This document shows, one piece after another, positions 22,320-32,774 of a DNA stretch of 64,000 nucleotides. The stretch lies in assembly GCF_027587025.1 (NCBI RefSeq), contig NZ_JAPPTI010000001.1, forward strand, positions 558,001-622,000, read 5' to 3'. This DNA comes from Vibrio sp. LaRot3. GTDB lineage: Bacteria > Pseudomonadota > Gammaproteobacteria > Enterobacterales > Vibrionaceae. The translations under genes and the position numbers were made by a program. Under the pieces are notes generated by a model, which was not told where the DNA came from, searched no databases, and saw only the letters and a list, made by a program, of their open reading frames with translations. Position 1 is the stretch's first letter; every line of letters starts with the position of its first letter.

Positions 22320-25300
22320 TTACTTTTGCTTTGGTAATAAATTCTGTTGGAATTCGTCCAACATGTCACTAACAAACTGAATTCGTTTACGTCTATCTAC
22401 TAATGGTATCGCAAACTTGAACTTAGTTGGTCCATCCATTGCAAATTTTTGAGGCTGAGATTGTAGCAGTTTCACTAGGAACATTGGGTTAATTTCAGCA
22501 TCTGGGTAGAACTCAATATATCCACCTTTGTCATGAGCTTCTATCTTTTTCACCTTTAACTGCGCTGCATCGAGTTTTAACTCAGCAACAGACAGTAAGT
22601 TTTTGGTTGCATCAGGTAGAAGACCAAAGCGGTCAATCAGTTCAATTTTCAGTTGATTCAGTTCTTCAAGGTCATCAACACTTGCAATTTGCTTGTACAT
22701 TGACAGCCTAGTGTTGATGTCAGGAATATAATCATCAGGTAGCAGTGCTGGCAAGCGCATTTCGACTTCAGTTTGCTCTCTGAGTAGATCATCTAGTGAT
22801 GGCTCTTTACCTTCTTTAAGAGCTTCAACGGCTTGTTCGAGCATTTCCATATAGAGCGTAAAGCCCACCGATTGAATTTGTCCGCTTTGCTCATCACCGA
22901 GCAGTTCACCCGCCCCTCGAATTTCTAAGTCGTGGGTCGCAAGGGTAAACCCTGCGCCTAAATCTTCCAGAGATGCGATGGCATCTAAACGTTTGATGGC
23001 ATCTTTTGTCATTGCCTTTGGATGAGGCGTTAACAGATACGCATAGGCTTGGTGGTGCGAACGACCTACACGGCCACGCAATTGGTGTAGTTGCGCTAAG
23101 CCAAGGTGGTCTGCTCTATCCATAATGATGGTATTTGCTGTCGGGACATCGATACCCGTTTCAATAATGGTGGTACAAACGAGTAAGTTAAAACGCTGGT
23201 GATAGAAATCATTCATCACGCGCTCTAGTTCACGTTCGCGCATTTGGCCATGCGCAACGGTAACGCGAGCTTCTGGAATAAGTTTTTCTAAGTCAGCGGC
23301 AACTTTCTCTATGGTTTCTACTTGATTGTGCAAGAAGTAGACCTGACCACCACGCATAATTTCACGCAGTACTGCTTCACGCACTACCGCATCGTCTCGC
23401 TGACGAACAAAGGTTTTAATGGCTAAGCGTCTCGCTGGTGGTGTCGCAATAATCGACAGATCACGCATACCACTCATCGCCATGTTTAATGTACGCGGAA
23501 TAGGGGTCGCAGTAAGCGTAAGGATATCGACATCCGCACGCATCGCTTTCATCTTTTCTTTTTGACGGACACCAAAACGGTGTTCTTCATCGACAATCAG
23601 TAGACCAAGATCTTTAAATTTAATGTCGCTAGAAAGTAGCTTATGAGTACCAACGATAATATCGACTTTGCCGTCTTCAATATCTTGTAGTACTTGCTTT
23701 TGTTCTTTTGCGCTCTTAAAGCGAGAAAGCACTTCAACTCGAATCGGTAAGTTAGCGAAACGGTCGCGGAAGTTTTCGAAGTGTTGCTGCGCGAGTAGGG
23801 TAGTCGGCACCAGCACTGCGGTTTGCTTGCCGTTATCGGTCGCGACAAAGGCTGCGCGCATCGCTACTTCTGTTTTACCAAAGCCAACGTCACCACAGAC
23901 TAGGCGATCCATTGCTTTCGCTTGGCACATGTCTGACAGCACAGCATTAATCGCCATCGCTTGGTCGTCGGTTTCTTCAAATGGGAAACCTGCTTTGAAA
24001 GTGGCATATTGGCCGCGGTCTAGGGCGAACTTATGGCCGGGTTTTAGCTCGCGTTTGGCGTAAACATCGAGCAGTTCTGCTGCCACGTCTCGAACTTTTT
24101 CTGCCGCGCGGCGACGAGCTTTCGCCCAAGCTTCACCACCAAGCTTATGTAGTGGTGCGCTCTCTTCTGCGCCACCCGAATAACGGCTAATCAAATTCAG
24201 TGAAGCAACAGGTACGTAGAGTTTGGCGTCGTTTTGATATTCAAGCGTGACGTATTCTGTCGTCATGCCGCCAGCTTCGAGCGTTTGTAAGCCAATGTAG
24301 CGACCGATACCGTGGTCGATATGGACTACGGGTTGCCCCGGTTTAAGCTCCGCTAAGTTGCGGATGACTGCATCGCTATTGGTGGTCTTACGATCCTTGC
24401 GACGGCGTTGAATAACGCGATCGCCGAGCAAATCGCTTTCACAGATGAGTGCAATCTCGACCTCATCGCTACTTTGTCCGTAGAGGAAGCCATGCTCAGC
24501 CGCCCCGAGCACTAAAGTGAATTTCTCTTTATGCTCTAACGCTGCACAAAAATCTTCACATTCGATAGGGCGTAATTTGATGCGTTGTAACAGCTCTAGT
24601 AACGCTTCGCGACGACCTTCTGATTCAACAGAGAAGATAATCTTGCCAGTGTAACTTTCACTAAACTGACGCAGAGCCGCCATTGGCTCTTTATTTTGAT
24701 GTTGGACCGCAAGCTCTGGCAGAGCATGAATATTTGCATTTACCCGTCCGGACTTTTCCGTTAGCGGTTCAATGTTGAGTTGAGCTTGTGGGAAGGTTTT
24801 CAGGTGTGAAAACAGTTCATCTTTTTTAAGCCACAATTCATGCGGTGGTAGCAGCGGTCGAAGCGGATCGACTTTACGTTGGTCATAACGGTAATCGACG
24901 TCAGCTAGGAAGGTATCAATCGCCGATTCAATATCGCCAAAAGTGATCAATTGACTCTGCTCTGGAAGGTAGTCGAATAGCGTTTCCGTTTGTTCAAAAA
25001 ACAGGGGCTGCCAATATTCGATTCCCGCAGGCCAAGTGCCTTTGGTCACTTGCATGTAGACAGATTCAGGCTCGCGGCGTGCTTCAAAGCGCTGGCGCCA
25101 ACGAATACGAAAATCTTCGATAGCCGCTTCTGAGGTTGGGAACTCATGCGCGGGCAGTAGACGTATCTCTTTTACATCTTCAATAGAGCGCTGGTTTTCT
25201 GGGTCGAAGGTTCGGATTGTATCGATTTCATCATCAAAAAAATCGATGCGGAATGGGGCATGGGAACCCATTGGGAACAAATCAATAATTGACCCACGGC

Positions 25301-25796
25301 TTGCATATTCACCCGGACCAAACACTTGATCGACATGGCGGTAGCCGGATTTCTCTAGTTGAATTCTCAGCTTTTCAAGCGAGTAGAGATCGCCCGCTTT
25401 CACCATCAGGGTATGCTGAAGAAGGAAATCACGCGGTGATTGGCGTTGTAAAAGCGTACTTATCGGTACAATGGTAATGCCATTCGCTTGCGTAGGCAGC
25501 TGATATAAGCGTGCGATACGTTCAGAGATAATCTCTTGATGAGGTGAAAAGTTATCGTAAGGTAGAGTTTCCCAGTCTGGAAACAGCGCGACCTCATGTT
25601 GAGTAAACTGTTCGATCTCTTGTTGTAATTTTAAAGCTGATTGAGGGTCAGGCGTTGCCAATAGCGTATGGCCAGAGTGTTGTTCAGCGAGTTCGGCAAT
25701 AGCGAGCGCAAGCGATGCACCAGTAAGGTTTCCGACCTGTTTTTTGTCACCAGCACCTTGCGGATTAACCAGTGACAGTAAAGATGGTTTAGACAT
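22320..25796 (-). CDS. mfd: Transcription-repair coupling factor
   Basis: A 1158-aa ATP-dependent translocase that displaces stalled RNA polymerase and recruits UvrA. The N-terminal UvrB-like region starts near residue 20 (GASLALAIAEL). A RNA-polymerase-interacting Tudor-like domain follows around GQPVVHIDHGIGRYIG. The RecG-like helicase has Walker A GDVGFGKTEVAMR, DEEH in LLIVDEEHRFG, TATPIPRT and QLRGRVGRS. The C-terminal TRCF domain is complete. Starts 7 nt downstream of the plzB stop, same strand. Confidence 0.97.
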   Translation of the reverse strand: MSKPSLLSLVNPQGAGDKKQVGNLTGASLALAIAELAEQHSGHTLLATPDPQSALKLQQEIEQFTQHEVALFPDWETLPYDNFSPHQEIISERIARLYQLPTQANGITIVPISTLLQRQSPRDFLLQHTLMVKAGDLYSLEKLRIQLEKSGYRHVDQVFGPGEYASRGSIIDLFPMGSHAPFRIDFFDDEIDTIRTFDPENQRSIEDVKEIRLLPAHEFPTSEAAIEDFRIRWRQRFEARREPESVYMQVTKGTWPAGIEYWQPLFFEQTETLFDYLPEQSQLITFGDIESAIDTFLADVDYRYDQRKVDPLRPLLPPHELWLKKDELFSHLKTFPQAQLNIEPLTEKSGRVNANIHALPELAVQHQNKEPMAALRQFSESYTGKIIFSVESEGRREALLELLQRIKLRPIECEDFCAALEHKEKFTLVLGAAEHGFLYGQSSDEVEIALICESDLLGDRVIQRRRKDRKTTNSDAVIRNLAELKPGQPVVHIDHGIGRYIGLQTLEAGGMTTEYVTLEYQNDAKLYVPVASLNLISRYSGGAEESAPLHKLGGEAWAKARRRAAEKVRDVAAELLDVYAKRELKPGHKFALDRGQYATFKAGFPFEETDDQAMAINAVLSDMCQAKAMDRLVCGDVGFGKTEVAMRAAFVATDNGKQTAVLVPTTLLAQQHFENFRDRFANLPIRVEVLSRFKSAKEQKQVLQDIEDGKVDIIVGTHKLLSSDIKFKDLGLLIVDEEHRFGVRQKEKMKAMRADVDILTLTATPIPRTLNMAMSGMRDLSIIATPPARRLAIKTFVRQRDDAVVREAVLREIMRGGQVYFLHNQVETIEKVAADLEKLIPEARVTVAHGQMRERELERVMNDFYHQRFNLLVCTTIIETGIDVPTANTIIMDRADHLGLAQLHQLRGRVGRSHHQAYAYLLTPHPKAMTKDAIKRLDAIASLEDLGAGFTLATHDLEIRGAGELLGDEQSGQIQSVGFTLYMEMLEQAVEALKEGKEPSLDDLLREQTEVEMRLPALLPDDYIPDINTRLSMYKQIASVDDLEELNQLKIELIDRFGLLPDATKNLLSVAELKLDAAQLKVKKIEAHDKGGYIEFYPDAEINPMFLVKLLQSQPQKFAMDGPTKFKFAIPLVDRRKRIQFVSDMLDEFQQNLLPKQK

Positions 25797-25803
25797 GATG
25801 ATT

Positions 25804-26370
25804 TTATTTTTCGCGATTGAGCGAGCGTTGTCGTAATAATTTTTGTTGTTGATACAGCGCAGCTTTGATCAATAAATCTTGGTCTTGGTCGCGCAGTAGT
25901 TCGTATTTGATTGAGATGATGGTCTCGTCGTTATCCACCTGAGTGTCGAATACAACACCATAGCAATAGATCGCAGCAGCAGGGTGGTCTAAGAATAGTT
26001 TAACTCGCACTTTTTGGCCTTGTTCTAAACCTTGCGCACTTTTATAGCTAAACTGGCTAGCACCAAACGAAGTGGTTTGGTGGCGGAAATCAGGGTTGTC
26101 TTGCTGCGACAACATGAAGGTCAATAAAAGGTTGAGCTTAGAGTTTTGGGTATCAAGCAACTGAATCACATGTTTGAAGTCATTGCTTTTTAGCTCAGCA
26201 CGAGCCGCGTCATTGAGTTGGTCTAAAGAACTAAACTCACTGGCAACGATAAAGGGTGCAGGTATCTCGTCTTGGAAGTCATCTAACGATGGGATACAAA
26301 AATCGTCAGCCAAAGGTTCGACATTGACGGTCAACTGGTGGTGTACAGTGAAGTATTCTTGGTCTGACAT
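25804..26370 (-). CDS. plzB: PilZ-like domain protein, PlzB family
   Basis: A 188-aa cytosolic protein. An N-terminal alpha-rich region (to about 95) is followed by a PilZ-like domain (about 95-175) with FRHQTTSF, FSYKSAQGLEQGQKV and a YGVVFDTQ strand. In canonical PilZ domains the c-di-GMP site is RxxxR plus D/NxSxxG. Here only one Arg remains and the second motif reads YKSAQGL, so cyclic di-GMP binding is doubtful. V. cholerae PlzB is encoded beside mfd and is also reported as a non-canonical PilZ protein, which supports the name. It is probably the first gene of a plzB-mfd-csiV transcript. Confidence 0.72.
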   Translation of the reverse strand: MSDQEYFTVHHQLTVNVEPLADDFCIPSLDDFQDEIPAPFIVASEFSSLDQLNDAARAELKSNDFKHVIQLLDTQNSKLNLLLTFMLSQQDNPDFRHQTTSFGASQFSYKSAQGLEQGQKVRVKLFLDHPAAAIYCYGVVFDTQVDNDETIISIKYELLRDQDQDLLIKAALYQQQKLLRQRSLNREK

Positions 26371-26618
26371 GCAACTTTTCCTTTTATTAACACTCTGATT
26401 ATCGTCATACTTTACAACTAATCAAGCGATACGCCTTTTGTTACGGTGATTTGCTACCTAGCTTCCGGATTGAGCTCAATAATCGCTCGTTTAAACGTCG
26501 TAAGGTTTAAAGGTTGTCTTTCATCACCTATTTTTGACCACTTATTAGCAATTTAGGGCTATAAGCGCTCTCGATTAATAGGTACAGTAGTCGCTATTAC
26601 AAGTTTCTGGTTTTGTTT

Positions 26619-27821
26619 ATGTTTCATCCTGTCAGTACCTTTATCGGGTTGCGCTATTTACGTGGCCGCTCTGGTGATAGGTTCAGCCGTTTTGTCTCTT
26701 ATATGTCGACAGCGGGTATTACTATCGGCGTTATGTCATTAATTACGGTGTTATCTGTAATGAATGGCTTTGAAGCTCAACTAAAAGGGCGAATTTTGGG
26801 TGTATTGCCGCAGGCTGTTGTTTCGCAGCAGGGTGGTACGCCAGCAGAGGCGCAAGCCCCAGAGTTTCTTCAGCAGCTTTCCTCTAAAGCGCCAGAGCCG
26901 ATTGTGCGCAGTGAGGCTGTGATTCAAAGTTCCCAACAATTGGCCGCCGGTTTATTGATTGGTATTGACCCAAGTGAAGACGATCCCATTCAACAACACC
27001 TTATTGCAGGTTATCTAGATAATTTGCAAGCAGGTAAATATCGAGTATTGCTTGGCAGCACGCTTGCGCGTTCATTAGATGTTGGACCCGGTGATAAAGT
27101 GCGCTTGATGGTAACCAGTGCTAGTCAATTTACCCCATTAGGGCGAATGCCGAGCCAGCGTCTGTTTACGGTTGCGGGCATTTATAACACTGGTTCTGAT
27201 GTCGATAGCCAGTTAATGATTACCCACATTGATGATGCTGCGCGATTAGGGCGATTAAAACGCGATACCATCAGCGGTTGGCGTCTGTTTTTTGATGACC
27301 CGTTTGTCGTGGCTGAGCTTAGCCAAAATACGCTGCCTCAAGGCTGGCAGTGGAGCGATTGGCGTGAACAGCGCGGAGAGCTTTTCCAAGCAGTACGAAT
27401 GGAAAAGAACATGATGGGACTGATGCTAGGTCTGATTGTGGGTGTTGCTGCGTTCAATATCATTTCTGCACTCATCATGGTGGTAATGGAAAAACAAGCT
27501 GAGGTGGCGATTCTTAAAACCCAAGGTATGACTGATCGTCAAATATTGACCATCTTCATGGTACAAGGTGCGAGCAGTGGTGTAATTGGCTCTTTATTTG
27601 GTGGCGCTTTAGGCGTATTGCTAGCGAGTAACTTAAATTCGCTGCTAGAGAGTGCTGGCATTGCTTTGTTTGCCGTAGGCGGCTCGCTACCAGTTGCGAT
27701 TAATCCTGTACAAATTTTCGTTGTAGTGACATTGGCGGTGATGCTTAGCCTACTCGCAACGTTATTCCCTTCTTACCGAGCATCTTCCGTAAAACCAGCT
27801 GAGGCTTTGAGATATGAGTGA
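26619..27821 (+). CDS. lolC: Lipoprotein-releasing system permease LolC
   Basis: An inner-membrane FtsX-type permease of the LolCDE complex that extracts outer-membrane lipoproteins and hands them to LolA. 400 aa; a TTG two codons earlier (26613) also opens the frame, but [16 protein letters not shown] is the expected N terminus. One TM segment near residues 25-48, a large periplasmic domain, and three TM segments from about 268 to the end. It overlaps lolD by 8 nt. Confidence 0.94.
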   Translation: MFHPVSTFIGLRYLRGRSGDRFSRFVSYMSTAGITIGVMSLITVLSVMNGFEAQLKGRILGVLPQAVVSQQGGTPAEAQAPEFLQQLSSKAPEPIVRSEAVIQSSQQLAAGLLIGIDPSEDDPIQQHLIAGYLDNLQAGKYRVLLGSTLARSLDVGPGDKVRLMVTSASQFTPLGRMPSQRLFTVAGIYNTGSDVDSQLMITHIDDAARLGRLKRDTISGWRLFFDDPFVVAELSQNTLPQGWQWSDWREQRGELFQAVRMEKNMMGLMLGLIVGVAAFNIISALIMVVMEKQAEVAILKTQGMTDRQILTIFMVQGASSGVIGSLFGGALGVLLASNLNSLLESAGIALFAVGGSLPVAINPVQIFVVVTLAVMLSLLATLFPSYRASSVKPAEALRYE

Positions 27822-28500
27822 TTTATTACAGTGTCAAAACGTGTGTAAAACCTACCACGATGGTGCATTAGACACTCAGGTCTTAAAAGGGGTGAGTTTT
27901 GATCTTAAGGCTGGAGAGTTAGTCTCGATTATCGGGACATCAGGTTCGGGTAAAAGTACGCTATTACATATTTTGGGGGCGTTAGACGATGCCACCGAGG
28001 GTAATGTTACCTTCTTAGGCCAAGAGCTTTCAAAGCTTAGCTCCAACAAGCAGGCGAACTTGCGTAATAAGCACCTTGGTTTCGTTTATCAGTTTCACCA
28101 CCTTTTGGCTGATTTCAGTGCATTAGAAAACGTCGCGATGCCGCTGCTGATCGGTGGCATGAAAGTAGTGAAAGCTAAACAGAAAGCGCAGGCATTACTT
28201 GAGAAGGTAGGGCTTGCTCACCGTATTGATCATCGTCCGTCAGAACTGTCTGGTGGTGAACGTCAGCGTGTTGCCATTGCAAGAGCCTTAGTCAACAGCC
28301 CGGATTTGGTATTGGCCGATGAGCCAACCGGTAACCTTGATCATAAGACGGCATTGGCGATTTACGACTTAATGCGTGAGTTAAATCGCGAGTCTGGTAC
28401 CGCATTCTTAGTCGTGACTCATGATGGCGAGCTGGCGGCTAAGATGGATCGTCAGCTTCATATGCAAGATGGTCTATTGGTTAATGTGGAGGGCGAGTAA
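27814..28500 (+). CDS. lolD: Lipoprotein-releasing system ATPase LolD
   Basis: Cytosolic ATPase of LolCDE, 228 aa. Walker [10 protein letters not shown] at 41-49, signature [15 protein letters not shown], Walker [14 protein letters not shown]-loop VVTHD. Immediately followed by lolE with no gap. Confidence 0.96.
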   Translation: MSDLLQCQNVCKTYHDGALDTQVLKGVSFDLKAGELVSIIGTSGSGKSTLLHILGALDDATEGNVTFLGQELSKLSSNKQANLRNKHLGFVYQFHHLLADFSALENVAMPLLIGGMKVVKAKQKAQALLEKVGLAHRIDHRPSELSGGERQRVAIARALVNSPDLVLADEPTGNLDHKTALAIYDLMRELNRESGTAFLVVTHDGELAAKMDRQLHMQDGLLVNVEGE

Positions 28501-29745
28501 GTGTTTTCCTCGTTAGCTCTTTATATTGGTGGCCGTTTTAGCCGCGCAAAGCAGCGCAATAAAATGGTTTCCTTCATCTCGCTCTCATCTACCATTGGTA
28601 TCGCGGTCGGTGTTGCTGTGATTATTATTGGTTTATCGGCAATGAATGGTTTTGAGCGAGAGCTTAAAGATCGCGTTTTATCCGTTATTTCTCATGGTGA
28701 GCTACGAGGTATTCATGGGCCTTTGCAAGATTGGCCAGAGTTGGTTGAGCACGCAGAGAAGCATCACTCAGTTGAAGCATCCGCGCCTTATGTAAAGTTC
28801 ACTGCGTTAGCAGAGAAAGGTCAACAGCTGAAAGCGATAGAAGTACGTGGGGTCGAGCCAAGTTTAGAGGCACGAGTTTCAAACCTGAGCAAGTTTATTG
28901 ACCCAAGCGTTTGGCAGAACTTTCATGCTGGTGAGCAGCAAACTATTTTGGGGAGTGGTGTTGCTAACACTCTAGGGGTGAAGGCGGGGGATTACATAAG
29001 CTTGATGATTCCTACCGCCGGTAACACCAGTAAGGTGCAAGCGCCGAGACGGGTAAGAGTTAAAGTCGCTGGTTTACTGACTTTGAATGGTCAAATCGAT
29101 CATAACCTCGCGTTGTTGCCTCTTGCTGATGCACAAACGTATGCAAGGATTGGTGATGGTGTAACGGGTATCGCGCTTCGAGTCGATGATGTGTTCAATG
29201 CAACTCAAGTCGTACGTGAAGTCGGCAATACCTTTTCTCTCCCTCTGTATATCAATTATTGGCAGCAGAAGTATGGATTTCTTCATCGCGATATTCAGCT
29301 GGTAAGAACCATTATTTATTTGGTGATGGTATTAGTGATTGGCGTGGCAAGTTTCAACATTGTGTCCACTTTGATGATGGCAGTAAAAGACCGCGCTGGC
29401 GAAATCGCCATATTGCGCACAATGGGAGCGACTGACGGTCTTGTTAAGCGTATTTTTGTATGGCAGGGCGTCTTTTCTGGCGTGTTGGGCAGCGTAATTG
29501 GTAGTGGTTTAGGCGTGATTGTGGCGTTGAATCTGACGAGTTTGATCAAAATGCTTGAAAGCGCCGTGGGCCATCAGTTTCTTTCGGGTGATATTTACTT
29601 TGTGGATTTCTTGCCATCGCAAGTTTTTGCAACGGATGTGCTGTTAGTCTCTGGTACTGCAATTGTACTGAGTCTACTTGCGACTTGGTATCCAGCCTCT
29701 AGAGCAAGCAAGCTTAACCCTGCTTCAGTGCTGAGTGCCAAATAG
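28501..29745 (+). CDS. lolE: Lipoprotein-releasing system permease LolE
   Basis: Second FtsX-type subunit of LolCDE, 414 aa, with a GTG start directly after the lolD stop. TM1 is near 22-46 (GIAVGVAVIIIGLSAMNGFERELK), a periplasmic domain spans about 50-275, and three TM segments follow. The paralogous order C-D-E is standard. Confidence 0.95.
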   Translation: MFSSLALYIGGRFSRAKQRNKMVSFISLSSTIGIAVGVAVIIIGLSAMNGFERELKDRVLSVISHGELRGIHGPLQDWPELVEHAEKHHSVEASAPYVKFTALAEKGQQLKAIEVRGVEPSLEARVSNLSKFIDPSVWQNFHAGEQQTILGSGVANTLGVKAGDYISLMIPTAGNTSKVQAPRRVRVKVAGLLTLNGQIDHNLALLPLADAQTYARIGDGVTGIALRVDDVFNATQVVREVGNTFSLPLYINYWQQKYGFLHRDIQLVRTIIYLVMVLVIGVASFNIVSTLMMAVKDRAGEIAILRTMGATDGLVKRIFVWQGVFSGVLGSVIGSGLGVIVALNLTSLIKMLESAVGHQFLSGDIYFVDFLPSQVFATDVLLVSGTAIVLSLLATWYPASRASKLNPASVLSAK

Positions 29746-29811
29746 TAAGAACAATCAACACAGGTATTGGCTTGATTGGGAAAACAAGTGCTCAGTCAGG
29801 ATAGCGAAAAA

Positions 29812-29840
29812 GAAAAAAGGACCGAAAGGTCCTTTTTTCA
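29812..29840 (+). terminator. lolCDE terminator
   Basis: GAAAAAAGGACC / GGTCCTTTTTTC with a GAAA tetraloop. Being symmetric, it may also serve the minus-strand gene that ends at 29925. Confidence 0.92.
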
Positions 29841-29924
29841 TACTTGTTCAACAGTCAAGTTGCTAATCGGTGTTTTGTCGCTTTAAGTATGGGGCTTTTT
29901 ACGCCAACTCATCGACATAACGTT

Positions 29925-30434
29925 TTATCTTAGACGACGTTTTTGCCAACTACGCACAACTGAATAACGCCACAATCCTTTGATACCAAAATAGCCGAAC
30001 ATCGCAAAGCTTACGCCGCAGATTAAACAGCCGAGTAAGAATGGAGGCCCAATGGTTGCCATTTGGCTAAGGATGAAATCCCAAGACAGCTCGAAATGAA
30101 AAGCTTGAGGAGGGACGTGCATTACCCATGCGCCGACTTTGTAAGCAAAGTAGAACAATACTGGCATGGTAATGGGGTTACTTATCCAAACCAATGCAAC
30201 AGATAACGGTAAGTTTACACCGCATATAATGGCGAGCCCCGCAGCCATTATCATTTGGCTTGGAAGTGGAACAAAAGACATAAAGAGGCCGACCGCAAAA
30301 GCGCCGGCTGCAGAACGTCGATTAAGGCACCATAAGTTCGGGTTATAAAGTACGTTGCCAAAAATCTTTAATGCCTTTTGACGCTTGATCGTCTCATGGT
30401 TAGGCATAAAGCGTTTGATGAATTTTCTTGGCAT
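29925..30434 (-). CDS. DUF2062 domain inner-membrane protein
   Basis: A 169-aa protein of unknown function. After a basic N terminus (MPRKFIKRFMPNHETIKRQ) come the DUF2062 marks: SAAGAFAVGLFMSFVPLPSQM near 40-60, a WISNPITMPVLF segment near 85-95, and three to four hydrophobic segments in all. The start codon is 8 nt from that of comEC, divergently. Members of this family often lie next to comEC in Gammaproteobacteria; no biochemical role is established to my knowledge. Confidence 0.85.
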   Translation of the reverse strand: MPRKFIKRFMPNHETIKRQKALKIFGNVLYNPNLWCLNRRSAAGAFAVGLFMSFVPLPSQMIMAAGLAIICGVNLPLSVALVWISNPITMPVLFYFAYKVGAWVMHVPPQAFHFELSWDFILSQMATIGPPFLLGCLICGVSFAMFGYFGIKGLWRYSVVRSWQKRRLR

Positions 30435-30442
30435 AGGGAAAT

Positions 30443-32743
30443 ATGGCTCTCTTATTTAACTATTGGACGCTCTTTTCGTTTGCGCTTGTTATCATTACTT
30501 CAGCTTACTGGCCACTGATGCCTAACGGGAATTGGCTTTTATTTTGCCTATTATGGTTATTCGTTAGTGTTCAGTTTAGAAGACTTCAGTGGGGTTGGGG
30601 TGTCATTGCCGCGTTGTTTATTGTCATTGTGCATGGAAACCTAATTCGCCACCAAATAGATACCCTTTATCGAGCAGGCCAGAATCTTACCATAAATGCT
30701 GAAGTTGACAGTCTTTTTAAACCAATAAATCGCGGCTTTCAAGGCATTGTCGAGGTTAAATCCATTAATGGCCAAAGATTAAGCTATTTCTCTCAGTCGA
30801 AAGTGAAATTAGTGAGTCCTACTCCGCTCAAGTTGGGCGATGAAATCATCGCTCATGTCAGGTTGAAACCCATTATTGGTGTGATGAATGAGGTTGGGTT
30901 TGATTTAGAGAAATATTCAATAAGTCAGCGGGTTGTCGCAAACTCGTATGTACTGGCTTCTCGTTCAATGGCGGTGGTGAGCCGTTATTCATACCACCAA
31001 CATCTTCATGATCTCGTGCTGAACTTAACGGATGACTTAGATAGTCAACCTTTGATGATGGCATTGACGTTTGCCGATCGAAGTTTACTTTCCAATGCCT
31101 TGTGGCAGCAATTAACTCATAGTGGATTAAGCCATCTTATTGCCATTTCTGGTTTACACATTGGTATTGCGTTTTTTATTGGTTGGTCGGCAGGTTTAAT
31201 GTTACTGCGAGTCGGATTGAAATGGCCAAATTGTGGCTATTTGATTGGTTTCAGTTGCGCGTTGGGGTACGCGTGGTTGGCTGGGTTTGGTATCACCACT
31301 GTGCGCGCTTTAATCATGCTTAGCTTGGTGATGAGTTTCTCATTGCTGCGCATTCATACTCGTTCAAGTTACAAATGGCTTTTGATGATCGCCTTAGTAT
31401 TAGTGGTTGATCCGTTTGCTATCTATTCGGTTAGCTTTTGGTTTTCAATTTATGCGGTAGGTGTGATTTTTTGGTTACTTGCGAAAAAAACACAGGCGCA
31501 TTCATTGTGGATGCGAGCGGTGTGGATTCAGTTTGGTTTAGTGGCAGCAATGTTGCCGGTAAGTGCGTATTTTTTCCATGGCTTATCACTTGGGGGATTT
31601 GTTTATAACCTCGTTTTTGTACCTTGGTTTAGTTTTGTTGTCGTCCCTTTAATATTTATTGCTCTATTCATAACTTTGCTTGTTGGAGAAGCCAGCATAG
31701 ATACGTGGTATTGGGTCGAGCTCAGCCTAAGACCTGTCGATTACGCTCTACAATACGCCCAGATGAACTGGGTGAATATATCGAGTGAACACCTCCTTCT
31801 TGCTATTGGCGTTTGTGCTTTGATTACCGTTTCATACAAAGTAGGAAAAAGGTCGCTGGTATTGTGGTTGTTATGCTTGAAGTATGCTGTTATGCAAGGA
31901 GATGGCTCGAACTTACCCAACGAAACTACTCGTGGCTTGGCTGAAAAAGGCTTGATGCAAACTCAATGGCGACTGGATGTGCTTGATGTTGGGCATGGGT
32001 TGTCGGTATTAGTGCAACAAGGTGGAGAGTTTATGCTGTATGACACTGGAGCGAGTTGGCCTGCAGGAAGCTATGTCGATAGTGTGGTTTCTCCGCTACT
32101 GACCAAACGAGGTACACGCAGTCTCAATCCGCTGATAATCAGTCATTTCGATAATGATCATGCAGGTGGTTTAAATAGTTTGACGCGAGATTGGTCGATA
32201 CAAAAGCTGATATCAAGTCAAAAGATTGAACAACGGAACTTTGATGAGTGTCTTCAGGGTAAACGGTGGCAATGGGGGCAACTAGAGTTAACCGCGTTAT
32301 GGCCGCCCAAAGTAGTGAGCCGTGCTTATAATCCTCAATCTTGTGTGATTCGAATTGACGACAAATTACATGGTCACTCGGTGCTGCTGTCGGGGGATAT
32401 TGAATCTATCGCCGAGTGGATGTTAGTGCGTAAGCCTGATCGTTTGAACGTGGATGTGTTACTTGTGCCGCATCATGGCAGTCGGACGTCTTCATCGAAA
32501 GCTTTTATAGATGCCGTTAATCCCCAAATTGCGATTGCTTCCAGTTCGTTTCAAGGTCGATGGGCGCTACCTGATGAACGTGTCGTTCAACGATATGTTG
32601 ATTCAGGCGCAATCTGGTATGACACCGGTGAAGATGGGCAAATCTCTATCTTATATCGAGGAAAAAATCGCCAAGTGGCAACCTTGAGGGCTTTGAAAGG
32701 GAGGGCATGGTATAGGCAGATGCTGCGTAAGCGAGTAGAATAG
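30443..32743 (+). CDS. comEC: DNA internalization competence protein ComEC/Rec2
   Basis: A 766-aa polytopic channel protein for uptake of single-stranded DNA into the cytosol during natural transformation. The DUF4131 region lies near the N terminus, the Competence domain (about 200-480) includes HSGLSHLIAISGLHIG, and the C-terminal metallo-beta-lactamase-like domain has HFDNDHAGG near residues 567-575 and LLVPHHGSRTSSS. The full set suggests a functional protein, in line with chitin-induced competence in Vibrio. Confidence 0.94.
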   Translation: MALLFNYWTLFSFALVIITSAYWPLMPNGNWLLFCLLWLFVSVQFRRLQWGWGVIAALFIVIVHGNLIRHQIDTLYRAGQNLTINAEVDSLFKPINRGFQGIVEVKSINGQRLSYFSQSKVKLVSPTPLKLGDEIIAHVRLKPIIGVMNEVGFDLEKYSISQRVVANSYVLASRSMAVVSRYSYHQHLHDLVLNLTDDLDSQPLMMALTFADRSLLSNALWQQLTHSGLSHLIAISGLHIGIAFFIGWSAGLMLLRVGLKWPNCGYLIGFSCALGYAWLAGFGITTVRALIMLSLVMSFSLLRIHTRSSYKWLLMIALVLVVDPFAIYSVSFWFSIYAVGVIFWLLAKKTQAHSLWMRAVWIQFGLVAAMLPVSAYFFHGLSLGGFVYNLVFVPWFSFVVVPLIFIALFITLLVGEASIDTWYWVELSLRPVDYALQYAQMNWVNISSEHLLLAIGVCALITVSYKVGKRSLVLWLLCLKYAVMQGDGSNLPNETTRGLAEKGLMQTQWRLDVLDVGHGLSVLVQQGGEFMLYDTGASWPAGSYVDSVVSPLLTKRGTRSLNPLIISHFDNDHAGGLNSLTRDWSIQKLISSQKIEQRNFDECLQGKRWQWGQLELTALWPPKVVSRAYNPQSCVIRIDDKLHGHSVLLSGDIESIAEWMLVRKPDRLNVDVLLVPHHGSRTSSSKAFIDAVNPQIAIASSSFQGRWALPDERVVQRYVDSGAIWYDTGEDGQISILYRGKNRQVATLRALKGRAWYRQMLRKRVE

Positions 32744-32774
32744 GAAGATTAATGTAAAAGAATAAAGCAATTCT

